Assembly: GCF_035984415.1 (NCBI RefSeq)
Contig: NZ_CP130720.1
Coordinates: forward strand, 3,906,001-3,970,000
Direction of reading: 5' to 3'
From: Streptomyces sp. NBC_01296
Lineage (GTDB): Bacteria; Actinomycetota; Actinomycetes; Streptomycetales; Streptomycetaceae
Length of the DNA stretch: 64,000 bases
The notes under the pieces are model-generated. The model saw only the letters and a list, made by a program, of their open reading frames with translations, had not been told where the DNA came from and made no database searches. Each line of letters begins with the position of its first letter. The first letter of the stretch is position 1. Below, piece by piece: positions 9,231 to 17,581 of the stretch. A program made the translations under genes and the position numbers.

Positions 9231-9283
9231 AAACGCCGACCGCCCCGGTCACCGTTGCACGGTGACCGGGGCGGTCGGCGTTT
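9231..9283. terminator. 25-bp perfect inverted repeat, bidirectional terminator
   Basis: The arms 9231-9255 and 9259-9283 are exact reverse complements with a 3-base TGC centre. The left arm starts with AAA and the right ends with TTT, so a U-tail follows the hairpin in both directions. It lies between the convergent cold-shock and lytic transglycosylase genes and would stop both transcripts. Confidence 0.75.
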
Positions 9284-9336
9284 GCGGGCGGGCCCGCGAG
9301 CCCGGCCTGCGGGAAGCGGTCCCGGAGGCCCGGTCG

Positions 9337-11061
9337 TTACTGCTTGGCGGCCGGCGTGGCCGGGGGCGTCGTCGGAGGCGTCGTGGGAGGCGTCGTCGGA
9401 GGCGTCGTCGGGGCCGCCGTGATCTTCAGGTCCAGGATCAGGACCACGTTGTCCTTCGTGATCAGGCGGAGGTGGTACGTGCCCGGGGCGACGTCCGTGG
9501 TGAACAGCTCCGGCAGCGCGATCTTGCCGTCCGCGCCGGTCGGGGCCAGCAGCAGGCTGGTCACCTTCGCGCCGCTCTTGTCCTTGAACCACGGGCCCTT
9601 GGCCTTCGCCGGGTCCACCGGGACCCACGCGCCGTCCTGATTCTGCTCGACCAGCCCGGCGGTGACCTGCGCGCCCTCCACCGGCTTGTCCTTGGCGGTG
9701 GCCGTGACCTGCACGCCCGTGAAGCTGGTCCCCGCCACGACCTCCAGCGGCTTCGCCGCATCGGCGTCGGTGCGGGTCAACTTGTCCGCGACCGGGGCCG
9801 GCTTCGCCGTGACGGTGCCGGTGAAGTTCACGGTGAGCTGGGACTCGGTGTTGTAGGCCGCCACCCGCAGGTTGAACCCGCCCGCCTTGGTCCCGGCCTT
9901 CAGGCCGGGCAGGGCCGCGATGCCCTCGGCGTCGGTCTCGACCACGAGGAAGGTCTTGCCCTCGGTGCCGATGAAGCTGCCCGTGGTGTCGTCCTTGAGC
10001 TCGAACAGGATGGGCTTCGCGGCGGCCGGCTTGCCGTCGCTGAGCACCGCCTTGATCCGCGGGACCGCGGTGAACGCGGACCCGGCCTCGGCCTTGAGCT
10101 CCGGGCTGCCGAGCAGCTCCAGCTTGGCCAGGGTCGGGGCGGGCGTGGGCTTCTGAGGCTCGGCCGGCTTCGACGGCGTGGGCGTCGGGGTCGGCGTCGG
10201 CGTGGGCTTCGGCGTCTGGCCGCTCGGAGTGCTCGGCTTCGTCTGCGACGGCGTGGGCAGCGTCGTCGTGGGCGGCGTCGGGTAGTTCCCGACGGGCGGG
10301 TTCGGCACCCCGGCGGCACCGTTCTGGTACTGGTGCATGTACCCGACCACGGTGTTCACGTACTCGCGGGAGTTGTTGTAGCTGAGGATCGCCCGGTCGA
10401 GCTGCGCCTGGTCCGAGAGGTTCCGGTCGCCGGCGCACAGGTAGAGGCCCGCGCCCAGCGCCGCGTCGTAGATGTTGTTCGGGTCGCGCTTGGAGTCGCC
10501 GTTGCCGTCGGCGCCCCACGTGGCCCAGGTGGAGGGGATGAACTGCAGCGGGCCGACGGCGCGGTCGTAGACGGCGTCCCCGTCGAACTCGCCCTTGTCG
10601 GTGTCCTTGATCTCGGCGAAGCCGTTGCCGTCGAGGCGGGGGCCGCGGATCGGCTTCTCGGTGTAGCCGTCGGCCTTGAGCCCGTAGCCGGAGGCGTGCA
10701 CGGACTCGACCCGGCCTATGCCGGCGAGCAGTTGCCACGGCAGCTTGCACCCGGGGAGCGCGGCGGCGACGGAGACCTCGGCGCGGCGGTACGCGTCGAG
10801 GGCGGTCGCGGGAATGCCGCTGGCTCCCTCTCCCCCGGTGCCGACGGGCGGTACGGCCGGGTCGGCGAGCGGGTCGGGCAGATCGAGGCGGGCGTCGCCG
10901 CGGTCGGTGGCCTGGGGGCTGTCCGGGGTGGGCTCGGACTCGCCCGCGTCTGCGGTGGGCGTGTTGGTCACCACGGCGGCGGTCGTCAGGCTGGCCGCGA
11001 GCGCGGCGGTGCACAGGACCTTGCGCGAGGTGTTGACGAGGTGACGGTGAAGCGGCTTCAC
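9337..11061 (-). CDS. Secreted lytic transglycosylase with C-terminal Ig-like domains
   Basis: A 574-residue exported peptidoglycan-cleaving enzyme. A signal peptide (about residues 10-37, with VLCTAALAASLTTAAVV) precedes a transglycosylase domain: LPWQLLAGIGRVES carries the likely catalytic Glu, followed by RAVGPLQFIPSTWATWG and AILSYNNSREYVNTVVGYM, as in MltB-like enzymes. A Thr/Pro-rich linker (TPSQTKPSTPSG, then repeated PTPTPT) leads to two beta-sandwich repeats of about 110 residues (LRVAAYNTESQLTVNFTGTV and following), probably for wall binding. The tail repeats TPPTTPPTTPP. The GTG at 11061 gives a normal signal peptide; an upstream ATG at 11124 would bury it. Confidence 0.88.
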   Translation of the reverse strand: MKPLHRHLVNTSRKVLCTAALAASLTTAAVVTNTPTADAGESEPTPDSPQATDRGDARLDLPDPLADPAVPPVGTGGEGASGIPATALDAYRRAEVSVAAALPGCKLPWQLLAGIGRVESVHASGYGLKADGYTEKPIRGPRLDGNGFAEIKDTDKGEFDGDAVYDRAVGPLQFIPSTWATWGADGNGDSKRDPNNIYDAALGAGLYLCAGDRNLSDQAQLDRAILSYNNSREYVNTVVGYMHQYQNGAAGVPNPPVGNYPTPPTTTLPTPSQTKPSTPSGQTPKPTPTPTPTPTPSKPAEPQKPTPAPTLAKLELLGSPELKAEAGSAFTAVPRIKAVLSDGKPAAAKPILFELKDDTTGSFIGTEGKTFLVVETDAEGIAALPGLKAGTKAGGFNLRVAAYNTESQLTVNFTGTVTAKPAPVADKLTRTDADAAKPLEVVAGTSFTGVQVTATAKDKPVEGAQVTAGLVEQNQDGAWVPVDPAKAKGPWFKDKSGAKVTSLLLAPTGADGKIALPELFTTDVAPGTYHLRLITKDNVVLILDLKITAAPTTPPTTPPTTPPTTPPATPAAKQ

Positions 11062-11351
11062 AGTGCGGCGATCCCCCCAAGGCGGCCGACAAGGTATACG
11101 GCGGGTCGAGCCGTGGATATCCACTGTCTATCAGGTATTCGGATACGACTCGCCGCTGCCCGGGTAGATGTGACACACCATTCGTCTCGGCTTCACCGGG
11201 TCCTCACGACCGAACGAACAAAGGATCCGAGCTCACGCCGGAAACACCCCAACATGCGGCAGTATGACCGTTCTTGGCTCGCGCGCGTGCGGCGCCACGC
11301 GTGAAGGAAGTGATCCGGACACCCTGCCGTACTCGGCTAGATTCGACACCC

Positions 11352-11747
11352 ATGACTGCTGAGGCGTACGAGATAACCTTCCGCGAACGGGCGGAGCGCA
11401 AGCGGACCCTGGGGGTCTTCCTTTTCATCGCGGCCGGAGGCATCTGGCTCTGGCTCGCCTACCAGCTGTTCGCCCCCTTCAGCCTCAGCTACGGCTCGAG
11501 CAGTAGCAAGACGTGCGCCTCCCGCGTCTTCTACGACGAGGGCGACTCCGGGAAGCGCAGCTACGCCGCCGTCGAGGGCGACCGCTGCGCGGCCGCACGG
11601 GACTCGGCCGACCTGCTCGGCATGCTCATGGTCTCGCTCCCGCTCGCGGCCGTCGGCGTCTTCCAGTACACCTCGGGCAGCGTCAGCCTGGCCATGCGCC
11701 GCCACGCCGAGGAACTGGCCGTGCTCCGGGCCCTGCCCAAGTCCTGA
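11352..11747 (+). CDS. Two-pass membrane protein of unknown function
   Basis: A 131-residue protein not assigned to a family. Two hydrophobic helices (about 21-42, LGVFLFIAAGGIWLWLAYQLF, and 88-108, LLGMLMVSLPLAAVGVFQY) flank a short outer loop with two cysteines (KTCASRV, DRCAAAR) that could form a disulfide. Both ends are charged and probably cytoplasmic. It converges with the MarR gene, the stops being nearly adjacent. Confidence 0.7.
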   Translation: MTAEAYEITFRERAERKRTLGVFLFIAAGGIWLWLAYQLFAPFSLSYGSSSSKTCASRVFYDEGDSGKRSYAAVEGDRCAAARDSADLLGMLMVSLPLAAVGVFQYTSGSVSLAMRRHAEELAVLRALPKS

Positions 11748-11748
11748 G

Positions 11749-12192
11749 TCACCGGCTCGCCGCGTGCGTGTGCACGCGCAGCAGCAGCGCGTGCAGGGTG
11801 GCCTGTTCGGCCTCGTCGAGAGGGGCCAGCAGGTCGTCGCGGACCGCCGCGACCTCCGCGGTCAGCTCGCCCAGGAGCCGCCGGCCCGGCGTGCTGATGC
11901 TCGCCAGGACCCGGCGGCGGTCGGCCGTGTCCCGCTCCCGGTCGACGTATCCGGCCCGGGCGAGTCCGTCGAGCACCTTGACCACGTCGCTCGGGTGCAC
12001 CTCGAGCCGCTCGGCGAGATCGCGCTGCGGCTGCGGCCCGTGATCGGCGAGGGCGGCGAGCACGGCCATGTCCCACAGCCGCAGACCGCGTGCGGCGACC
12101 CGGTCGCCGACGAGGGCGCGGGCCTCCTTGCCCACCGTGGAGAGCAAGTAGGGGGTGAGGGCGGTCAGTCGGGGCGTCGAGGGGGCAACCAT
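11749..12192 (-). CDS. MarR family transcriptional regulator
   Basis: A 147-residue MarR-type dimeric winged-helix regulator (LAALADHGPQPQRDLAERLEV, HPSDVVKVLDGLARAGYVDR, DTADRRRVLASISTPG wing). It is divergent from a glyoxalase-fold gene, with a perfect 33-nt palindrome between them that is the likely operator. The ATG at 12192 is chosen because a -10 element (TACAAT, 12204 to 12199) ends 6 bases upstream, so the transcript probably starts at this ATG (leaderless). In-frame ATGs at 12198 and 12216 lie in or before the promoter. Confidence 0.87.
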   Translation of the reverse strand: MVAPSTPRLTALTPYLLSTVGKEARALVGDRVAARGLRLWDMAVLAALADHGPQPQRDLAERLEVHPSDVVKVLDGLARAGYVDRERDTADRRRVLASISTPGRRLLGELTAEVAAVRDDLLAPLDEAEQATLHALLLRVHTHAASR

Positions 12193-12198
12193 GGCCAT

Positions 12199-12237
12199 AT
12201 TGTAGGGTGACACCAATCATTGGTGTCACCCTACTGA
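12199..12237. promoter_or_regulatory. MarR operator: perfect palindrome with divergent promoters
   Basis: GTAGGGTGACACCAAT (12202-12217) and its exact reverse complement (12219-12234) flank a single C at 12218. The palindrome overlaps the minus-strand -10 TACAAT (12204-12199) and a plus-strand -35/-10 pair, GTGACA (12207-12212) and TACTGA (12232-12237). A repressor bound here would block both the marR gene and the glyoxalase-fold gene at 12264. The sequence is observed; its use as an operator is inferred. Confidence 0.75.
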
Positions 12238-12263
12238 TTGCGCGTGAACGGAGCCCCAGCCCC

Positions 12264-12674
12264 ATGGATGCCCTGCACACCCGCCTGCTCGTCGCCCGCT
12301 TCGGCGACGCCTTCCGCTTCTACGACGCCCTGCTCCCCGCCCTGCTCGGCGCGACGCGCACACGGGGCGGCGCCGAGGGCCCGTACGCCTCGTGGGACGT
12401 GGACGGCCAAGGCGTGCTCGCACTGTTCGACCGCGCGGCGATGGCCGCCACGACGACGGCGCTGCCCGGCGCCGCCGGGGGACCTGCCGGTCCCGATGAC
12501 CGCACGATGCTCGTCAGCCGCGTCCCGGACGTGGACGCCGCCTACGCCGCCTGCCTGGCCCGCGGCGCCACCCCGGCCGGCCCGCCGGCCGACCGCCCGG
12601 AGTGGGGCCCGACCCTGCGCAGCGCCCATGTCCGCGACCCCGAGGGGAATCTGTGGGAGCTCCAGTCGTACTGA
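12264..12674 (+). CDS. VOC/glyoxalase-fold protein
   Basis: A 136-residue vicinal-oxygen-chelate protein (bleomycin-resistance/glyoxalase fold). MDALHTRLLVARFGDAFRFYDALL opens the fold and HVRDPEGNLWELQSY closes it; the final Glu is a typical metal ligand. It may detoxify or bind a small molecule sensed by the divergent MarR regulator. GGAG lies about 10 bases before the ATG. Confidence 0.8.
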   Translation: MDALHTRLLVARFGDAFRFYDALLPALLGATRTRGGAEGPYASWDVDGQGVLALFDRAAMAATTTALPGAAGGPAGPDDRTMLVSRVPDVDAAYAACLARGATPAGPPADRPEWGPTLRSAHVRDPEGNLWELQSY

Positions 12675-12721
12675 GCGTCGCACCCGGGTGCCGGGCCCCG
12701 CGCTCACTACGGTGAGGTGCC

Positions 12722-13201
12722 ATGACCGACACCGACCCGATCCGCGTCCCCGACCTGACGGAGCGCCCCCACCGGCTGACCGTCGAGCGCGCGATGATCG
12801 CCTCCGAGCACACCCTGTACGCGGCGTGGACCGAGGAGTTCGACCGCTGGTTCGCCGCGCCGGGCTCGGTGGTGATGCGGCCCGAGGTGAACGCGCCGTT
12901 CTTCTTCGAAACGGAGTTCGCCAGGGAGCCGGGGGCTGCGCGGACGAGACATCCCCACTACGGGCGCTTCCTGCGCCTGGTCCCCGACCGGCTGGTGGAG
13001 CTGACCTGGGTGACGGGCCGGGCCGGCACGGCCGGCGCCGAGACGGTGGTCACCGTCGAGCTCAGCCCCCACCCGATCGGCACAACGCTCCACCTCACAC
13101 ACGCCGGGTTCTACGACGAGGCCGCCCGCGACGCCCACGAGTCGGCCTGGCACGAGATCCTGGCGAACCAGGACGAGGTCCTCACCGGCCCTGTTTCGTA
13201 G
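12722..13201 (+). CDS. SRPBCC (AHSA1/START-like) domain protein
   Basis: A 159-residue single-domain protein of the SRPBCC ligand-binding superfamily, with the pattern MIASEHTLYAAWTEEFDRWF, RFLRLVPDRLVELTWV, VTVELSPHPIGTTLHLTHAGF and a C-terminal amphipathic helix. Such proteins bind hydrophobic ligands or act as Hsp90-activator-like proteins; the ligand is unknown. It follows the VOC gene by 47 bp and may share its promoter. Confidence 0.75.
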   Translation: MTDTDPIRVPDLTERPHRLTVERAMIASEHTLYAAWTEEFDRWFAAPGSVVMRPEVNAPFFFETEFAREPGAARTRHPHYGRFLRLVPDRLVELTWVTGRAGTAGAETVVTVELSPHPIGTTLHLTHAGFYDEAARDAHESAWHEILANQDEVLTGPVS

Positions 13202-13457
13202 GCGGGGTTGCGGTGGGCGGGGTTGCGGTGGGCGGGGTCCGCGTACTCGGCGTCGGAGGGTGTCCGGGGGTTTCCCGGCAGTCCACTGTCCTTCCGTGTC
13301 GCGCCGGCCCCTCAAGGGCGCTCCTCCGTCGCCGAGCCGACAGACCCCCTAACCGAGTGAGACGCGCGTCACACCCGGCCGCGTCGTCGAGCTGTCACAT
13401 CCGCCCGGGCTGTTCCGTCAGAGCTGTGTAACGGTCCGATACGGCAAGGAGATCACG

Positions 13458-13931
13458 ATGGAAGCTCGGCTCAACTTCTTCGGCAACGCCGTCGCCGCCA
13501 AGTTCGCGCGGTACATCAACTCGGCAGGCAAGGTCATCTCGGACTCGACCCTGCCGGCCTCGACGCAGGAGCTGGTGAAGCTGCGGGCCAGCCAGATCAA
13601 CGGCTGCGGCTTCTGCACCGACATGCACTTCAAGGACGCCGTGCACGCCGGGGAGACCGCCGTGCGGCTCAACCTGGTCGCGGCCTGGCGTGAGGCGACG
13701 GTGTTCACCGACGCCGAGCGGGCAGCCCTGGAGCTGACGGAGCAGGGCACGCGCATCGCCGATGCGGCCGGCGGTGTCACGGACGAGGCCTGGGCGGACG
13801 CCGCCAAGTACTACGACGAGGACCAGATGGCCGCCCTGGTCTCCCTCATCGCCCTGATCAACGCCTACAACCGGATGAACGTGATCGTCCAGCAGCCGGC
13901 CGGCGACTACCAGCCGGGCCAGTTCGGCTGA
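13458..13931 (+). CDS. AhpD-like carboxymuconolactone decarboxylase family protein
   Basis: A 157-residue helical protein of the AhpD/CMD fold. Cys50, Cys53 and His57 (NGCGFCTDMHF) make the CxxC...H peroxidatic motif, so a thiol peroxidase or adaptor activity is likely rather than lactone decarboxylation. AAGGAG lies before the ATG. GTCACA occurs twice upstream (near 13367 and 13394), possibly an ECF-sigma promoter element. The preceding 256 bp also hold two or three copies of a GGCGGGGTTGCGGT unit. Confidence 0.85.
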   Translation: MEARLNFFGNAVAAKFARYINSAGKVISDSTLPASTQELVKLRASQINGCGFCTDMHFKDAVHAGETAVRLNLVAAWREATVFTDAERAALELTEQGTRIADAAGGVTDEAWADAAKYYDEDQMAALVSLIALINAYNRMNVIVQQPAGDYQPGQFG

Positions 13932-14063
13932 TCACGCACGAGCACGGCCCGGCCGCTGCCGCCCGCCGCCCCTGATCGCCACACCAGGGACAGCGGGCGG
14001 ACAGCGGCACGGAGGTGGCGGCGGCGAGAACCGTCCCGGCGGAACGACTGCGTCCCAACGCGC

Positions 14064-14834
14064 ATGTCCCCCACACTTCATGAGGGTTCATCAGACAGCC
14101 GCCCCCTACCCGTGGAGCAGCCGGTGGAGTCTCAGGAGATCCCGATCACCATCACCCCGCAGCAGGCCGCCCACGGTGTGATTCTGACCGTGACGCTCGC
14201 GACCGGCGCGGCCCGGCTCAGGATTCCGCCCTCCCGGAACGGCGATCTCGTGCGGGCCCGGCTCGGCGAGGACGAGGTGCTGCTGCGCATCCGGGTCGCC
14301 CCGGGGCCCGCACCCGGCCCCGCACCCACGCCCGGACCCACACCCACACCCGCCTCGAGCTCGCGGGGGTGCCTCGTGGCACTCGGAATCGTCGTCGCCA
14401 TCGTCATCGGCGCGATCCTGCTGAACAGCGGGGACGACGACAAGGGCGGCACCGCCGCCCCGCGGCCCACGCCCTCGTACAGCTCCTGGTCGCCGGCCCC
14501 GGCCCCGCCCCCGGTGAACGGCTCGAGCGATCCGCTCGCCTCGCCCTCCGAGGAGCCGGCCCCCAGCCCGTTCGACCGGGGCACCTGCCTCAACGGGACC
14601 CTTCCCGACTCCACGACCCCGACGAAGGTCAGCGGTGTGGAGGAGGTCTCCTGCTCGGCGTCCGACGCGCACTACAAGGTGATCGAGAGCATCCCGCTGA
14701 CGTCGGAGCTGGACCGCTGCAACAGCAATCCGAAGACCCAGTACGCGTTCTCGTACCGCTACAGCCGGGGCGGGGTCACCATCAACCAGTACGTGTACTG
14801 CCTGGCCGGCCTAGGCTCGTACGCCCGCGACTGA
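14064..14834 (+). CDS. Single-pass membrane protein, LppU-like C-terminus
   Basis: A 256-residue protein. The N-terminal domain (about 27-80, ITPQQAAHGVILTVTL, LRIPPSRNGDLVRARLG) resembles the C-terminal peptide-binding domain of DnaJ. A Pro/Thr linker leads to one membrane helix (about 103-120, CLVALGIVVAIVIGAILL), a second Pro/Ser linker, and an extracellular domain with four cysteines (GTCLNG, VSCSAS, DRCNSN, VYCLAG). That outer part resembles actinobacterial LppU-type proteins. The start is uncertain: GTG at 14112 is an alternative. The 3' end overlaps the convergent hydrolase gene by 24 bp. Confidence 0.7.
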   Translation: MSPTLHEGSSDSRPLPVEQPVESQEIPITITPQQAAHGVILTVTLATGAARLRIPPSRNGDLVRARLGEDEVLLRIRVAPGPAPGPAPTPGPTPTPASSSRGCLVALGIVVAIVIGAILLNSGDDDKGGTAAPRPTPSYSSWSPAPAPPPVNGSSDPLASPSEEPAPSPFDRGTCLNGTLPDSTTPTKVSGVEEVSCSASDAHYKVIESIPLTSELDRCNSNPKTQYAFSYRYSRGGVTINQYVYCLAGLGSYARD

Positions 14835-15533
14835 AGCCCCGACCGCCACCCCCAGCAGCACCTGTGCCAGTTCCGCCGGCTGCGAGAACATCGGCCAGTG
14901 GCCCGTCGGCATCCGTACCAGGCTCCACCGCTCGCCCTTCAGGAGCGCGGCCACCTCCGGGCCCGGGTCCTCGCCGTCCAGCAGGCACTTCACGTACACC
15001 GCCGGGAGCTCGGACAGCGGGGCCGCGAGCTCCGCCGGTTCCGTCAGCGTGGCGCCGGGGTGCGGGGTCGCGCCCGCCACTATGCGGGCGATCTGCTCCG
15101 CGTCCAGGCCCTGGCCCGCGCAGTCGGCCGCGGTCAGCGGCGGCCAGAAGCCGTCGTGGGCGGTGATCGCGGCCTCGACCATCGCCCGGCCGTCCGGCCA
15201 GCCCGATACGAACGACCCGCCGTCCACCGGGACGTTGGCGTCCACGAACACCACCCGGGCCAGCCGGTCGCCGATCCGCTCGGCCGCCTGCCCGACCGGG
15301 ATGCCCGCGTAGCTGTGGCCGACCAGGACCACCTCGCGGAGGTCGAGGCGCTCGACCTCCGCCACGATGTCCCTGACGTGCGTCTGCTGTCCGGCCGGTA
15401 CGCCCTGCCGCTCGGCCAGGCCGGACAGCGTCAGCGGGTGGGCGTCGTGCCCCGCCGCGCGCAGCTGCGCGGCCACCTCCTCCCACGCCCACGAGCCGAG
15501 CCATGCACCTGCCACCAGTACGTAGTTCGCCAT
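14811..15533 (-). CDS. Alpha/beta hydrolase (EstC-like esterase)
   Basis: A 240-residue cytoplasmic alpha/beta hydrolase. The family opening is YVLVAGAWLGSWAWEEVA; the nucleophile elbow is GHSYAG and the catalytic His is in MPTGHWPMFSQP near the C-terminus. The fold and length match plant methyl-esterase-like and EstC-type bacterial esterases. It overlaps the 14064 gene tail to tail by 24 bp and lies next to an acyl-CoA synthetase gene on the same strand. The substrate is not predictable. Confidence 0.87.
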   Translation of the reverse strand: MANYVLVAGAWLGSWAWEEVAAQLRAAGHDAHPLTLSGLAERQGVPAGQQTHVRDIVAEVERLDLREVVLVGHSYAGIPVGQAAERIGDRLARVVFVDANVPVDGGSFVSGWPDGRAMVEAAITAHDGFWPPLTAADCAGQGLDAEQIARIVAGATPHPGATLTEPAELAAPLSELPAVYVKCLLDGEDPGPEVAALLKGERWSLVRMPTGHWPMFSQPAELAQVLLGVAVGASVAGVRA

Positions 15534-15583
15534 GGCGGCACGGTAGCGGGCCCCTCCGACATTCCTCCCTCAGCCAGTCCCCC

Positions 15584-17446
15584 TCAGCCAGCCCGCCCTG
15601 GGTCGCGGCGGTCGGGCCCGTCCCCGTACAGCGCGTCGATCTGCGCCGCGTACCGCTCCGCCACCGCCGTGCGGCGGAGTTTCAGGGTCGGGGTCAACGT
15701 GCCCGCCTCGATGGTGAAGTCCTCGGGCAGGACGTGGAAGGCGCGGATGCGGGCAGGCCGGGAGACCGTGGCGTTGGCCGCCGTCACCGCCTCCTCGACC
15801 AGGGCGCGGACCGCCGGGTGGGCGGCCGCGGCGGGCAGGTCCAGGGCGAGGCCGTCGAGGCCGCCGATGCCCTCGACGGCCCCGACGGCCCCGACGGCCT
15901 CGGCGCCCTCCTGCCGCGCCCACGCCGCGATCTCCTCCGCGTCCAGGGTGATCAGGGCGACCGGGTGGGGCCGGTGGTCGCCGATCAGGACCGCCCGCGA
16001 CACGTACCGGGAGCGCTGGACGGCGAACTCGACCTCCGTCGGGGTGATGTTCTTCCCCGAGGAGGTGATGATCAGCTCCTTCTTGCGGCCCGTGATCGAC
16101 AGGAACCCGTCGGCGTCCAGCTCCCCCAGGTCCCCGGTGTGCAGCCAGCCCTGCGCGTCCAGCGCCTGCGCCGTCGCGGCCGGGTTCGCGTGGTAGCCCG
16201 GGAAGACCATCGGCCCCCGGGCCAGCACCTCGCCGTCCGCCGCGATGCGGACCTCGCAGCCCGCGATCGGCCGGCCCACCGTGCCGTGGCGGACGGCCGC
16301 CGGGTGGTTCAGGCTGATCACCCCGCCGGACTCGGTCATTCCGTAGCCCTCGTAGACCGCGATCCCGCAGGCCCGCAGGAGGTCCAGGGTCGCCGGGGCG
16401 ATCGGCGCTCCCCCGGTCAGCGCCCAGTTCAGCCGGCCCCCGAAGGCGCCCCTGACCAGGGAGTACAGGTTCCTCTCCGCCTCCTCGTACGCCGCCCGCG
16501 CGGACTCGGGCAGCCGGCCCTCCGCCGCCAGCACCCCGAGCCGCACCGCCTCCCGGAAGCGCTCGGCACCGCCCTCCCGGGACTCCGCCAGGGACAGCAC
16601 CACCGAGTGGACCTTCTCGAACAGGCGCGGTACGGACGGGAGATGGGTGGGCCGCGCCTCGGCGAGCTCGGACAGCACGTCCTCGATCCGGCCGCCGAAG
16701 TAGCACAGCTCACCGCCCTGCAGCAGCGTCGTGAACTGGATCAGCTGTGCCAGCAGGTGCGCCAGCGGCAGGTACAGGTACGTGGAGTCGCCCGGTCCGC
16801 CGCGGGTCAGCGGGAGCGTCGCGTCCTGGATGGCGCCCAGGTTGCCGTGCGTGAGGCGGCAGCCCTTCGGCAGGCCCGTCGTCCCCGAGGTGTAGACGAT
16901 CGACGCGTCGGCGCCCGGGGCCACCCGCCGGGCCCGCTCCAGGAGTTCCGCCTCCGGGGCGGGTTCGATCCCCCGCAACCCCGGCAACTCCTGCAGCTCC
17001 GACAGCCCCGACAGCCCCGTCAGCGCGTCCATCCGTACGGCCGCGCGCAGCGCCGGCAGCTTCGCCCGCAGCGCCTCCACCCGGTCCGCCTGCGCCGCGT
17101 CGTCGCAGACCACGAGCACCGCCTCCGAGTCCGCCAGGACCCAGGCCAGCTCCTGGTCCCCCGCCGTCGGGTACACCGGTACGAGGACGGCGCCCGCCGC
17201 CAGGATCCCGAAGTGGGTGTACGTCCACGCCGGCCGGGTCTCGGCCAGGACCGCCACCCGCTCCCCCGGCGCGACCCCCAGCCCGAGCAGCGCCCGCCCG
17301 GTCTGCCGGACGCGGGCGCGCAGTTCGGCGTACGTGACGGTCGTCCAGCCCCCGTCCCGTCTGAACCGCAGGGCGGTCTCGCCGCCGTACCGCTCCCCCG
17401 TCCACTCCGTGAACACCGCCAGCGTCTCCGGTCGCACAGCGTCCAT
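15584..17446 (-). CDS. Long-chain fatty acyl-CoA synthetase, paralogue 1
   Basis: A 620-residue AMP-forming ligase that activates fatty acids to acyl-CoA via acyl-AMP. The P-loop SIVYTSGTTGLPKGCRLTH, the YGMTESGG motif, TGDLGELDADGFLSITGRKK and a C-terminal lid are present, in the form usual for actinobacterial FadD15-like enzymes. The ATG at 17446 has GGGAGGCGAGGG just upstream. The divergent neighbour is an AraC regulator, which probably controls it. A second ligase of the same subfamily is at 21414-23285. Confidence 0.92.
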   Translation of the reverse strand: MDAVRPETLAVFTEWTGERYGGETALRFRRDGGWTTVTYAELRARVRQTGRALLGLGVAPGERVAVLAETRPAWTYTHFGILAAGAVLVPVYPTAGDQELAWVLADSEAVLVVCDDAAQADRVEALRAKLPALRAAVRMDALTGLSGLSELQELPGLRGIEPAPEAELLERARRVAPGADASIVYTSGTTGLPKGCRLTHGNLGAIQDATLPLTRGGPGDSTYLYLPLAHLLAQLIQFTTLLQGGELCYFGGRIEDVLSELAEARPTHLPSVPRLFEKVHSVVLSLAESREGGAERFREAVRLGVLAAEGRLPESARAAYEEAERNLYSLVRGAFGGRLNWALTGGAPIAPATLDLLRACGIAVYEGYGMTESGGVISLNHPAAVRHGTVGRPIAGCEVRIAADGEVLARGPMVFPGYHANPAATAQALDAQGWLHTGDLGELDADGFLSITGRKKELIITSSGKNITPTEVEFAVQRSRYVSRAVLIGDHRPHPVALITLDAEEIAAWARQEGAEAVGAVGAVEGIGGLDGLALDLPAAAAHPAVRALVEEAVTAANATVSRPARIRAFHVLPEDFTIEAGTLTPTLKLRRTAVAERYAAQIDALYGDGPDRRDPGRAG

Positions 17447-17581
17447 CGCCCTCGCCTCCCTGGGGGTACGTCCGAGGTACGTACGCACGAAAAGACGCTA
17501 GGCAGGCCCGCATGCCCCGCGACATGACCGGAAGCGTCACCCCCGCTGACCCCAGCGCTCATCGGGGCTACCGTCGGACCC

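Noticed and set aside
8759..11176. An 805-codon minus-strand frame over the transglycosylase
   Set aside because: The frame is offset from the recognisable transglycosylase and gives only Arg/Gly-rich residues.
13202..13260. GGCGGGGTTGCGGT direct repeats as iterons or a protein binding array
   Set aside because: Only two or three copies after a stop codon, low complexity, no replication gene; slippage is simpler.
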